Below are positions 44,384-54,358 of a stretch of 64,000 nucleotides of DNA, piece by piece. The stretch spans positions 1-64,000 of the forward strand of contig JAFLKN010000012.1 in the NCBI GenBank assembly GCA_019163175.1, written 5' to 3'. Position numbers and translations under genes: made by a program. The stretch comes from Prolixibacteraceae bacterium. GTDB taxonomy: Bacteria > Bacteroidota > Bacteroidia > Bacteroidales > Prolixibacteraceae. Position 1 is the first letter of the stretch, and each line of letters opens with the position of its first letter. The notes beneath the pieces are model-generated. The model saw only the letters and a program-made list of their open reading frames with translations, ran no database searches and was not told the DNA's origin.

Positions 44384-46195
44384 ATGAAAAAGATAAATCA
44401 GTATATAAAATCTGGTCTCCTGTTTCTGATGTTGGTTTTGGGTTCAACATCGTGTGAAGACTATTTGGATAAAGCGCCCGGAGCCGATATTACCGAGAAA
44501 GATGTTTATGGAAACTTTCAAAGTTTTCAGGGCTTTGTAGAAGAAATGTATAACTGCATTATGGACCCTGATAAAGGGGGAGCCTGGAACAAATATTTAT
44601 TTGCCGACGAGACTCTGAATAATTATCAGTACAACTTTGACTTAGGTAATTATTGGGGAAATGAAGCCTACTTTTTTGGTAGCGATGTTACACCGGCAAA
44701 ATTGGCCAGCAACACAACCCGCGACAGAAGAGTTTGGGAATGGGCCTGGTATGGTATCCGAAAAGCCAATATGGCTTTGGCAAAGATCGACGAAGAGGGC
44801 TTATTTGAAGGAACACCGGAAGAGAAAGACCATATCAAAGGACAAGCCTTGTTCTTCCGCGGATGGTTTTATTTCGAAATATGCCGGTATTGGGGCGGTA
44901 TGCCATATATAACTAAAGTATTAGATCCTAATGAGGATATGGTTTCTGCAGAATTTAAACGGCTTACGTTTCAGGAAACAGCTAAAAAAATGGCTGAAGA
45001 CTTTCGTGCAGCAGCCAATCTTTTGCCAAATCATTGGGATAAATCTGTTCCCGGACAAAAAACATTAGGCCATAACCGTGACCGAATCAACAAATTTCAT
45101 GCATTGGGTTATTTAGGAAAAGTATTGCTTTACGCTGCCAGCCCAATGATGAATGAAGAAGCAAAAGGCACCAACACATACGATCAGGCACTTGCGAAAC
45201 AAGCGGCCGAAGCTTTTGGCGAATTGTTGAAACTAGCTGACGAAACCAGTATTTATAAGTTGCAAACATGGGCAACATGGACCGATAATTTTATCAAATT
45301 AAACAACCTTCGCCCAGGTGGAACAGAATGTATTATGATGCCAACAGTCTATGACCGCAGCAGGGTAAGAAACTCAACACTTGGAGCAATCAGTCCTTCT
45401 TCATTCGGTTTGAATAGCGGAAATAATGCAGACGTTCCTGCTCACAACTTTACTAAAAACTATGCGATGGCCAATGGGTTACCTATTGATGATCCTGCAT
45501 CAGGCTACAATGCCAACGATCCATGGACTGGCCGCGAACCTCGTTTTTATAAAGATATTGCTATTGATGGAGAGAAATGGTGGTCAACTGCCGGTGCCGA
45601 TCAGTTTGCACAATTATACACAGGTGGACGTCACCGGTCACAAATTAACCCGCCCAGCGTCACCGGATATTATCAAAAGAGGTTTAGTGGGCTAAGTCCC
45701 ACCTATTCGTTATCAGTGGCTGGTTCGCTTATGGCTTATATTCCTTACTTGCGCATGGCTGATATCTACCTGATGTATGCCGAAGCTGTAAATTTCAGTA
45801 CAGGAGGAAATCCTCAGGCAACGTCGGGCAACTATACTTTAACTGCCGAACAAGCAGTAAATGTGGTTAGAACCCGCGCTCAACTGCCAAATCTTCTTCC
45901 AAAATATACTGCAAGTAAAGACGTATTTTTTGAGGAAATCGTCAGAGAAAGGGCTGTTGAACTTGCTTTTGAAGGTGCCCGCTTTTGCGATTTGCGCAGA
46001 TGGAATAGAAATTGGGATCCTCGATATTTAGATAAAACCGCAATTGATTTCGACAGAGGAACTAACGGGAAACCTATTAACATTAAAGAAAGGCTTATTG
46101 TAAAGCGAATAGCCGAAAAGAAGCACAACTGGCTGCCTATTCAGGTTAAATTTACGAAACAATACGAGGGTTTTCCACAAAATCCAGGATGGTAG
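44384..46195 (+). CDS. SusD/RagB family glycan-binding lipoprotein 2
   Basis: A 603-residue lipoprotein (lipobox LVLGSTSCED) with the SusD N-terminal segment YLDKAPGADITEKDVYGNF. The C-terminal conserved block RERAVELAFEGARFCDLRRW is present. It partners the SusC just upstream. Confidence 0.94.
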   Translation: MKKINQYIKSGLLFLMLVLGSTSCEDYLDKAPGADITEKDVYGNFQSFQGFVEEMYNCIMDPDKGGAWNKYLFADETLNNYQYNFDLGNYWGNEAYFFGSDVTPAKLASNTTRDRRVWEWAWYGIRKANMALAKIDEEGLFEGTPEEKDHIKGQALFFRGWFYFEICRYWGGMPYITKVLDPNEDMVSAEFKRLTFQETAKKMAEDFRAAANLLPNHWDKSVPGQKTLGHNRDRINKFHALGYLGKVLLYAASPMMNEEAKGTNTYDQALAKQAAEAFGELLKLADETSIYKLQTWATWTDNFIKLNNLRPGGTECIMMPTVYDRSRVRNSTLGAISPSSFGLNSGNNADVPAHNFTKNYAMANGLPIDDPASGYNANDPWTGREPRFYKDIAIDGEKWWSTAGADQFAQLYTGGRHRSQINPPSVTGYYQKRFSGLSPTYSLSVAGSLMAYIPYLRMADIYLMYAEAVNFSTGGNPQATSGNYTLTAEQAVNVVRTRAQLPNLLPKYTASKDVFFEEIVRERAVELAFEGARFCDLRRWNRNWDPRYLDKTAIDFDRGTNGKPINIKERLIVKRIAEKKHNWLPIQVKFTKQYEGFPQNPGW

Positions 46196-46227
46196 TCTTC
46201 GAATTTAAAAATTTAAAACTCTAAGAA

Positions 46228-49200
46228 ATGAAGATAAAATATTATATCGTATTAGCCTTTCTGAGTATAGCAATATTATTTGGAACAAATAATGTTTGGG
46301 CTCAAAAGGAAAAGCTGATAACCGTCGAGTCTGTGGTAAATGACGAAGAAGGGAACCCCGTTGTAAATGCTGAAGTATTTGGTGGAAGCGGTTTTGCTAA
46401 AACCGATGCTCAAGGGCGGTTTTCTATTTTGATGGAAGCTGATTCAAAAGTTATATTTGAAGCAATAGGATTTCAAAGTATTACCCTTACCATTGACGAA
46501 GTGAACAACCTGACCAAGGTTGTACTGAAAAAAAGCATATTCATGTATGGAAGTGAGCCAAAAGTTGATTTGGCCTTTCGCAAAGCATATGCAGGCGATG
46601 TTGTTAGTTTCACAAGTACAGTTAAAACGAATGATATTATTGGCTACGACAATTCGAATTGGGCCAATGATGTTTTAACTGGTCGTACCTTGGGGATGTT
46701 AGGCAGCAACAATATACGCGGACTTGGCATTGGAATTAATGTTGCCGATATTACAGGCAGCGGGTTAAATGCCGGGAATGCTTTATTTATTGTTGATGGT
46801 TTGCCTCGTGATATTGAATCGCTGCGACTGACTGAGATTGAAAGTATAACCGTACTTAAAGATGTAAATGCTGCGGTGCTATATGGCAGTGCTGCTGTAA
46901 ACGGGGTTATTTTGATTACCACTAAACGCGGAGAAGCATTTAAAAAGAAAACTGACTTCACATTTAATTATGGTATATCCACTCCGAGATCTCTGCCAAA
47001 CTACCTGAATTCGGCTGATTACATGACCTATTATAACCAGGCTCGTGCAAACGATGGTTTATCTGCTCAGTTTGCAGATGCTACCATCGAAAACTTCCGT
47101 TCAGGAAATAAATATCGTTATCCAAACAATGATTACTACTCACGCGAGTACATGAAATCATTTAAAAGTTATTTCGATTTGACAGGCCAATTCTCTGGAG
47201 GTAACGAAATTGCCAAATATTACTCCAATGTTGGCTGGTATTCTGCAGGAGGTATTCTCGATTTTGGCGAGGCTGCCAATGCACGAAACAACGTTTTTAA
47301 TGTTCGTGGTAATGTTGACTTAAAGATTAACAACTGGATTAAAACATCGATTGATGGCTCATCCATTTTTGCCAACAACAGAAGTCAGCGTGGTTCATTT
47401 TGGAATGCCGCAACAACAACCCGGCCTTACGAATTGACACCCCTTCTTCCTTTTGACCTGATCGATCCAACCAACTCATTACTGGTTGGCCGGAAGAATG
47501 ATGTTGACGGTCGTTATCTGCTGGGTGGAAACGCCAGTTTCCTTACTAATCCAATAGCTGACAGTTATGCTGCCGGTAAAGTTGAAACCATTGGGCGTAA
47601 ATTTTCATTTAATAACCGGGTCGATTTTGACCTGAATAAGGTGACCGAGGGATTATCCTTCCACACAAACATTAGTTTCGATTATTATACCAGGTACACC
47701 CAAACCATCGCAAATGAATATTCAGTATACGAACCAGTTTGGAGTGCCACTGAAGATAAAATCACCAGCCTTGTTCAGCGTGGTAAAGATGCTCGTCCCG
47801 GTACGCAGATTGTTGGAGGAACAACTTTCAACAGAAGATTTGGTTTTTATGGACTGTTTAGTTACGATCGCACCTTCAAAGAAGTTCACCACGTAACCGG
47901 CTCTTTACTTGGTTATGGCAGTAGTTTCAAAGAACAGGGCGATTTTCAGGGCGGACGCCATGCTCATGTCGGACTTCAACTGGCCTATACTTTCGACAAA
48001 AAATACATGGTCGATTTTAGTGGTGCCTATATTAATTCAGTGAAATTACCAGAAGGAAATAAAGGTGGATTCTCTCCAACAGTAGGTCTGGCCTGGATTA
48101 TTAATTCTGAAGATTTTATGTCCTCAGTCAGCAATGTTGATTTATTAAAAATCAGATTCTCAGCTGGTATGTTAAATTCAGATTTGCCTATTGGTGGTTT
48201 TTACTACTATGACAACCGCTACACTACTTCAGGAAGTTATGCCTGGAACGAGAGTTTAAGAAGCCGTAGTGGAGTTGCTTCAAGCTGGAGCGACAATCCC
48301 AATTTAGGTTTTGCTAAACGTAATGAGCTAAATTTGGGCATCGAAGGTTTGTTTTTCAAGAAGACTCTGGGTGCTGAAGTAAACTTGTTTTACGATGTTT
48401 ACAACGATTTAATTGTTCGTCCGAGCACTACATATCCTAGTTTTTATACCGATTTTATTCCATACCAGAATTTCGGTTCCGAAAAATATCAGGGAGTAGA
48501 GTTTGGTCTGAATTTTAATAAGTCTTTTGGAGACTGGACCGTTTTCATTGGAGCCAATGCACTTTATGTCACTTCTGAACGGACAAAAGTTGATGAAGTT
48601 TACAACAATGCATATCAATACAGGCAGGGACTTCCGGCAGATGCTACTTTCGGTCTGGAAGCTTTGGGTCTTTTCCAGGATCAAACAGAAATTAATAACA
48701 GTCCTGTTCAATTATTTGGAACGGTAAAACCCGGTGATATAAAATACAAAGACCAAAATGGCGATGGATATGTTGATGCCAATGATGAGGTTTATATTCG
48801 TCGGTATCAGAATCCATTTTCTGGCGGTTTGCAAGTAAAGGTAACTTATAAAAACCTCACTTTGTTTGTATTGGGTGAAGGTCGTACAGGGGCAGATACG
48901 TTTAAGGAAAGTGCCTACTATTGGATTGACGGAAATAAAAAATATTCGGAATTGGTGCTTGGTGCATGGACTCCTGAAACAAAAACCACAGCAACTTATC
49001 CGAGGTTAAGTTCACAAACAAACAATAATAACAATCGCCGATCGACTTATTGGTTGTATAACAACGACTACTTCCAAATCCAGAAAATTCAATTGACCTG
49101 GAACACTCCGGAATCTATTGCCAAATCAGTTTTAATGAAAAATTTAGACTTATTTGTGGATGCTTCAGATGTTTTTCAATTCGCAAAGAATCGGAAAATC

Positions 49201-49269
49201 AGAGATCTTAATACTGGAGGCGAGCCTTATTACCGTACCTTTTCAATAGGTATTAAAGCTAATTTTTAA
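46228..49269 (+). CDS. SusC/RagA TonB-linked outer-membrane protein 3, divergent N-terminus
   Basis: A 1013-residue importer with a signal peptide (ending NNVWAQ), a carboxypeptidase-like domain (VESVVNDEEGNPVVNAEVFG), plug motifs (LFIVDGLPRDIESL, ITVLKDVNAAVLYGSAA) and a barrel. The usual VGYGTQKK block between the beta-sandwich and the plug is missing; the region reads MYGSEPKVDLAFRKAYAGDV instead. The TonB box is therefore not obvious. SusD follows after 21 nt. Confidence 0.92.
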   Translation: MKIKYYIVLAFLSIAILFGTNNVWAQKEKLITVESVVNDEEGNPVVNAEVFGGSGFAKTDAQGRFSILMEADSKVIFEAIGFQSITLTIDEVNNLTKVVLKKSIFMYGSEPKVDLAFRKAYAGDVVSFTSTVKTNDIIGYDNSNWANDVLTGRTLGMLGSNNIRGLGIGINVADITGSGLNAGNALFIVDGLPRDIESLRLTEIESITVLKDVNAAVLYGSAAVNGVILITTKRGEAFKKKTDFTFNYGISTPRSLPNYLNSADYMTYYNQARANDGLSAQFADATIENFRSGNKYRYPNNDYYSREYMKSFKSYFDLTGQFSGGNEIAKYYSNVGWYSAGGILDFGEAANARNNVFNVRGNVDLKINNWIKTSIDGSSIFANNRSQRGSFWNAATTTRPYELTPLLPFDLIDPTNSLLVGRKNDVDGRYLLGGNASFLTNPIADSYAAGKVETIGRKFSFNNRVDFDLNKVTEGLSFHTNISFDYYTRYTQTIANEYSVYEPVWSATEDKITSLVQRGKDARPGTQIVGGTTFNRRFGFYGLFSYDRTFKEVHHVTGSLLGYGSSFKEQGDFQGGRHAHVGLQLAYTFDKKYMVDFSGAYINSVKLPEGNKGGFSPTVGLAWIINSEDFMSSVSNVDLLKIRFSAGMLNSDLPIGGFYYYDNRYTTSGSYAWNESLRSRSGVASSWSDNPNLGFAKRNELNLGIEGLFFKKTLGAEVNLFYDVYNDLIVRPSTTYPSFYTDFIPYQNFGSEKYQGVEFGLNFNKSFGDWTVFIGANALYVTSERTKVDEVYNNAYQYRQGLPADATFGLEALGLFQDQTEINNSPVQLFGTVKPGDIKYKDQNGDGYVDANDEVYIRRYQNPFSGGLQVKVTYKNLTLFVLGEGRTGADTFKESAYYWIDGNKKYSELVLGAWTPETKTTATYPRLSSQTNNNNNRRSTYWLYNNDYFQIQKIQLTWNTPESIAKSVLMKNLDLFVDASDVFQFAKNRKIRDLNTGGEPYYRTFSIGIKANF

Positions 49270-49290
49270 TTAACTTTAAAAAATAAAATT

Positions 49291-51054
49291 ATGAGATTAT
49301 ATAAAATATTTTCATTTCTGTTGGTTTCAATCTTTCTCTTCACTGCATGTGAACTGTTAGATCCCAAAGACGATAACCACAGTACCATCGATAGGGTTTA
49401 CAATGATCCAGCTTATGCAGAAGGCTTATTGATCAGGGCATTTACCTATATTCCTACTAATGATTACCGTTGGGATGAAGTGGCAACCGACGATGCAGTA
49501 TCTAACGACAAGCTAAACACCTTTACAAGAATGGCTAAAGGTGAATGGTCTGCATTGAACGACCCTCAAAATGTATGGGATAACAGTAACAGGGCAATTT
49601 TGTACATCAATGAATTCTTGTCTGTTGTTAACGATGTCACCTGGAAGTCGACTAGTAAAGAACAAAATGACTTGTTTATCAGACGTTTGAAAGGCGAATC
49701 TTATGCGCTAAGAGGTCTGTTTAAATATTTTCTTTTGCGTAATCATGGAGGATTTGGTCCAAGTGGAGAGTTGTTGGGTACACCCATATACAACGAATTC
49801 TTGAAAACGGCATCAGATTTTTCGAAACCCAGAGCAACTTTTACAGAATGTGTGAACAGCACTTATGCCGATTTTACCGAAGCACTTAAATATCTTCCGA
49901 TGGACTATGGGAATGTGGCTAATTTAGCTGCTTTACCCGCCGGATTTGGAGAAGTAACTGATGTCAATAATTACAATACCGTGTATGGCGATTTTTCTCG
50001 GCAAAGAGTAAGTGCCCGCATTACCAAGGCTCTCAGGTCGCGTTTGGCATTGTTGGCCGCCAGTCCTGCTTTTAATGCAAGCGATGATCAAAATTTATGG
50101 CAGAGTGCTGCTAACTTTTCAGCAGAGTTACTAAACGATTTAGGTGGTGTTAGTGGTTTGGATGCCAAAGGACACATCTTCTATCTTGCTGCGCAGGTCA
50201 CAGAGGCAAACCTTACAAGTGGCGATTTAAAAGATCTGAAAGAAATTCTTTGGAGAAGACCGGTTTATTCTGACAACGTTCGCGAAGTCGCTAATTTTCC
50301 ACCATCACTTTTTGGTAATGGAAGAGTTAACCCGACCCAGAATTTGGTTGATGCATTCCCGATGGCTAATGGTTATCCGATTACAGATGCAAACTCGAAA
50401 TATGATCCTACCAAGCCCTATACAGGCAGAGACCCTCGTTTGGCACTCTACATTGTATTTAATGGCAGCAGTATGAAGAGTACAACTATTCAAACCGGAG
50501 TCGGTGGTGGTAATAATGCAGTAGATGCTATACCAACTTCTACTCGTACAGGATATTATTTGCGAAAATTATTGCGTGAAGAAGTAAATGCCAATCCAGC
50601 ATCTCTGTCAACTCAGCAGCATTTTCAAACGCACATCCGGAATACAGAGCTCTATTTGAATTATGCCGAAGCCGCAAATGAAGCTTGGGGCCCTGACGGA
50701 AAAGGAACAAATGCATATTCGGCAAAAGATGTCATTGCAGCTATTCGCAAACGTGCTGGTATTACTCAACCTGACGCTTATCTTGCAACAGTTACAACTA
50801 AAGAACAAATGCGCACCTTGATACGCAATGAGAGAAGACTTGAGTTGTGCTTTGAAGGATTCCGTTTCTGGGATCTGCGTCGTTGGAAGGAAAATTTAAC
50901 TATTCCGGCCAAAGGTGTAAAGATCGATGGCTCTACTTATACCTATTTTACTGTTGAAGAGCGTGCATATAACAATGAGTTTATGCATTATGGCCCAATT
51001 CCTGACAGAGAAGTTATTAAGTTCAGTTTCATCCAGAATAAAGGTTGGAATTAA
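49291..51054 (+). CDS. SusD/RagB family glycan-binding lipoprotein 3
   Basis: A 587-residue lipoprotein (lipobox SIFLFTACELL). SusD-like helices and the C-terminal block NERRLELCFEGFRFWDLRRW are present. It pairs with the third SusC. Confidence 0.94.
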   Translation: MRLYKIFSFLLVSIFLFTACELLDPKDDNHSTIDRVYNDPAYAEGLLIRAFTYIPTNDYRWDEVATDDAVSNDKLNTFTRMAKGEWSALNDPQNVWDNSNRAILYINEFLSVVNDVTWKSTSKEQNDLFIRRLKGESYALRGLFKYFLLRNHGGFGPSGELLGTPIYNEFLKTASDFSKPRATFTECVNSTYADFTEALKYLPMDYGNVANLAALPAGFGEVTDVNNYNTVYGDFSRQRVSARITKALRSRLALLAASPAFNASDDQNLWQSAANFSAELLNDLGGVSGLDAKGHIFYLAAQVTEANLTSGDLKDLKEILWRRPVYSDNVREVANFPPSLFGNGRVNPTQNLVDAFPMANGYPITDANSKYDPTKPYTGRDPRLALYIVFNGSSMKSTTIQTGVGGGNNAVDAIPTSTRTGYYLRKLLREEVNANPASLSTQQHFQTHIRNTELYLNYAEAANEAWGPDGKGTNAYSAKDVIAAIRKRAGITQPDAYLATVTTKEQMRTLIRNERRLELCFEGFRFWDLRRWKENLTIPAKGVKIDGSTYTYFTVEERAYNNEFMHYGPIPDREVIKFSFIQNKGWN

Positions 51055-51080
51055 TTAAATTTAAGCTTAAAAGTTATACT

Positions 51081-52094
51081 ATGAAAAAACTATTATTAAT
51101 ACTATCACTGATAATCGGGTTGATTTCATGCGAAAATTTCGACGTAGAACATCCTGATTTCGTTTATACTTCAGGGTTCTTCCCTTACCAGTTTCCAGTC
51201 AGGACCCTGGTGCTAGGTGACTATATTTATGACAATACCAACGACAATGCGCATAAATTTGTTGTTTCAGTGGCCATGGGTGGAGTTTATGAAAACACAA
51301 AAGACCGGGAATTTGTATTTGAAGTGGACAATAATTTGTGTAATAATATTTTATTTAAAAGTGGCGGTGACCAGATAAAAGCTCTTCCGAGTAATTATTA
51401 CACTTTAAGCTCATCAAATAAAATTGTTATTCCTAAAGGGAAAATGAATGGTGGCGTTGAAGTTCAGTTAACCGATGCTTTTTTTGCTGACCCTTTGGCA
51501 ATCAAAAATACCTATGTTGTTCCCCTCAAACTGAAAGAATCTGCTGATGTCGATACCATTTTGGTAGGTAAATCTTCAAATTCTTCTGCCGATCCACGAA
51601 TTGCTTCACAATGGAATATCGCTCCTAAAAACTTTACCATGTTTGTAGTTAAATATATCAACGAATATCATGGCAACTATTTCCATTACGGATCATGCAA
51701 GGTGAAAAATGCTGCGAACGAAGAAGTTGGATCGACAACTTATAGCACTCCTTATGTTGAAAATAATGCTGTTGCAAAACTGACAACATCAGGTCGGAAT
51801 CAGGTTTCTCTCTCGACCAATTTCCGTTCGACTATTATGACTGGTAATTATAATTTGTTATTGACCTTTAACGGCAATAGCTGTACGGTTTCTGCGGATG
51901 CAGGATCGGCCTATACCATTACCGGAACTGGCGAGTTTAAAAAACAAGCTTATGAGTGGGGAAATAAGAAAAGAGATGGTATTGTGCTGAAATACACCGT
52001 TTCGAATGCAACGAACAAATACGAAGCTGATGAAGTATTGGTAATAAGAGATCGGGCGGTTATTATGGAAACATACCTTCCCGTTCTTAAGTAA
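51081..52094 (+). CDS. PUL surface lipoprotein (DUF1735/DUF5627-like)
   Basis: A 337-residue lipoprotein (lipobox LIIGLISCENF). The N-terminal beta-sandwich (REFVFEVDNNLCNNILF, KIVIPKGKMNGGVEVQLTDA) matches the BT_3987/DUF1735 pattern often found after SusD genes. The C-terminal half is another beta domain. Likely a surface glycan-binding protein. I chose the ATG at 51081, since the longer frame from 51045 overlaps SusD and lacks a signal at its N-terminus. Confidence 0.65.
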   Translation: MKKLLLILSLIIGLISCENFDVEHPDFVYTSGFFPYQFPVRTLVLGDYIYDNTNDNAHKFVVSVAMGGVYENTKDREFVFEVDNNLCNNILFKSGGDQIKALPSNYYTLSSSNKIVIPKGKMNGGVEVQLTDAFFADPLAIKNTYVVPLKLKESADVDTILVGKSSNSSADPRIASQWNIAPKNFTMFVVKYINEYHGNYFHYGSCKVKNAANEEVGSTTYSTPYVENNAVAKLTTSGRNQVSLSTNFRSTIMTGNYNLLLTFNGNSCTVSADAGSAYTITGTGEFKKQAYEWGNKKRDGIVLKYTVSNATNKYEADEVLVIRDRAVIMETYLPVLK

Positions 52095-52110
52095 TCCGAT
52101 AAATAATATG

Positions 52111-52143
52111 AACTATAGCTAAGCTATTGGCTTAGCTATAGTT
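52111..52143 (+). terminator. Terminator after the third SusC/SusD operon
   Basis: A 14-bp perfect stem (AACTATAGCTAAGC with its complement at 52130-52143) and a 5-nt loop. The T-tract after it is short. Confidence 0.6.
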
Positions 52144-52292
52144 TCTTCATTAATTTCCATTTAGTAGCAAATTCACTTTTCAGAAATTGCTTTTTTATAC
52201 CCGAAACAACAGAGGGAAGTTTGTTGGGTAAGAAAAATTCTTGAATTCCCTTCTCTTCAATGACCTCCGGAAACCAACCTAAACCAATTGAA

Positions 52293-54281
52293 ATGAAATG
52301 CAACGCAGGTTTGAGACGCACATGTTCAATCGGAAAACCATATACTCTGATTGCCATACTGATATGCTTTTCCTTTCATTTCACATTCGCGCAACTAAAC
52401 GCTTCTCAGTTGGAAGCCAAAAAATTGTTATCACGGCTTAATTTAAATTCTAATGGTCTTGAACAGGTCAATCTGTCGCAGAAGAACCCGGAACAAGCTA
52501 CCCTAAATCTGCTTAAATACTATCAAAACCACACTTCGGTAAAACATCCGATTGACCGAAAGTTGAAAACTGACGGTTTGGGAAAATCAGCTTCTGCCGG
52601 AGAAATGCAGGCTGCAGACAAAGCACTGAAGCACATATTCGTCGGACAATCGGCCTACCCACCTTACTTTTGCGGCGATGATATTGACTGGGGAACACGC
52701 CCCGTGCCTGATAACGAATGGGTATGGCAACTCAACCGCATGTCGTTCTGGGGTTCGATGGCCCGGGCCTACTGGCACACCGGCGATGAAAAATACGCCA
52801 AAGAATGGGCTTATCAACTGGTTGACTGGACGCGCAAAAACCCGAACGACGAGCAGCACAAACACGCCTGGCGATCCATCGAAGCCGGAATCCGTGGACA
52901 TTCGTGGACTTCGCATTTTCAGTATTTCATCGATTCACCAAATTTTACGCCTGAAGTGCTGACTGCGTTCCTGAACAGTTGTTTTGATCATGCCGATTAT
53001 TTAATGACCGTTTATCGCAGCAAAAGTAATTGGGGATTAATGGAAGCCGAAGGTTTGGCTTTTATTGCCATGACTTTTCCCGAATTTAAAGATTCTGAAA
53101 AATGGCTCACTGAAGCCATCCGAAGACTAAACAACGAAATTGATTTACAGGTATATCCCGATGGGCACCAACGCGAACTGGCCATGGGTTATCACCTGGG
53201 TTGCATCGAATGGTTTATTCGTACTTACGACCTTGCCCGGATGAATGGTCGAACGAATGCTTTCCCCGCTTCGTACGAGCAAAAAGTTCAGAAGATGTGC
53301 GAAGTACCCATGAAACTTTGCCATCCGGATGGAACTAATCAACAGTTTGGTGATGCCTGGGCCGGAAAGCCGGATCAACATCAAAAAAAATTTCAGGAAT
53401 GGGCTGAACGTTTTAACCGGCAAGATTTTCTGTACCTCGCAACCGATGGCAAAGAAGGTAAAAAGCCTGATTCAACAGCTTATGCACTGCCATACAGTGG
53501 ACTTTATTCCATGCGCAGTTCTTGGAACAAAGTTGCCATTTGCCTCATTTTGAAATGTGGTCCCGATGGCGGAGGACACAGCCAGCCTGACAACGGAACC
53601 TTTGAACTTTCGGCTGGTGGACGGAATCTGATGCCCGATGCCGGTAGCTACATTTATAGCGGCGATCCCGAAAACCGGGCATGGTTCAGGCAAACCAAAG
53701 TACACCAAACGCTTACCCTGAACGGCGAAAATTCGAAATACGCCCCCAAATTAGTACTCTGGAAGCCGGGCAAAACAAACGACATTTTGGTAGTTGAAAA
53801 CCAAAGTTACGAGAACCTAAAGCACCGCCGTTCTATTTTCTTTATCGATAAAAAATACTTCATTGTTGTTGATGAAGCCATCGGAAAGGCCACCGGTGAA
53901 GTCGATATTCATTTTCAGCTTGCTCCGGGTGCCGGAGTCGCTGTTTCCAACTACGATAATTTTTCGGTTCACTCCAATTTTTCGGAAGGCTGGAATGTTC
54001 TCGTGCAAACCTTTCCCCAAGCCGGCCTTGAGCTCTCCGAAGAAGAAGGACAGGTTTCATTCCTCTATACGAAAAAAGAACCACGTCCGGCATTTCGTTA
54101 CCGGATTGCCAAAACACAGGAGGATATAAATGTCCGGTTTGTGACCTTAGTTGCTCCCTACGATAAACAACTTCCCGATATCAAATTCAGGATTGTTGAC
54201 CATCCGGAAATTGGTTCATCCACACTGAAACTTGAAATTCAGGAGAACGGTAAAAAGAAACAAATCGGCTACTCACTTTAA
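52293..54281 (+). CDS. Heparinase II/III family protein, PL12-like
   Basis: A 662-residue secreted enzyme (signal ending FHFTFAQ). The alpha/alpha-toroid N-terminal domain has WQLNRMSFWGSMARAYWHTG and EAGIRGHSWTSHFQYF. The beta-sandwich C-terminal domain has GGGHSQPDNGTFELSAGG. Putative catalytic residues by comparison with PL12: Asn in SNWGLMEAEG, Tyr in RELAMGYH and His in GGGHSQPDNG. It cleaves uronic-acid-containing glycosaminoglycan-like polymers by beta-elimination. The ATG at 52260 would add eleven residues ahead of the signal peptide. Confidence 0.85.
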   Translation: MKCNAGLRRTCSIGKPYTLIAILICFSFHFTFAQLNASQLEAKKLLSRLNLNSNGLEQVNLSQKNPEQATLNLLKYYQNHTSVKHPIDRKLKTDGLGKSASAGEMQAADKALKHIFVGQSAYPPYFCGDDIDWGTRPVPDNEWVWQLNRMSFWGSMARAYWHTGDEKYAKEWAYQLVDWTRKNPNDEQHKHAWRSIEAGIRGHSWTSHFQYFIDSPNFTPEVLTAFLNSCFDHADYLMTVYRSKSNWGLMEAEGLAFIAMTFPEFKDSEKWLTEAIRRLNNEIDLQVYPDGHQRELAMGYHLGCIEWFIRTYDLARMNGRTNAFPASYEQKVQKMCEVPMKLCHPDGTNQQFGDAWAGKPDQHQKKFQEWAERFNRQDFLYLATDGKEGKKPDSTAYALPYSGLYSMRSSWNKVAICLILKCGPDGGGHSQPDNGTFELSAGGRNLMPDAGSYIYSGDPENRAWFRQTKVHQTLTLNGENSKYAPKLVLWKPGKTNDILVVENQSYENLKHRRSIFFIDKKYFIVVDEAIGKATGEVDIHFQLAPGAGVAVSNYDNFSVHSNFSEGWNVLVQTFPQAGLELSEEEGQVSFLYTKKEPRPAFRYRIAKTQEDINVRFVTLVAPYDKQLPDIKFRIVDHPEIGSSTLKLEIQENGKKKQIGYSL

Positions 54282-54358
54282 TAACCAGATAATAAAATTT
54301 TGGAACCCCGAATTGGGTTCAATCTTATAAAAGACTAAAACCAACTAAATCGATAAAC

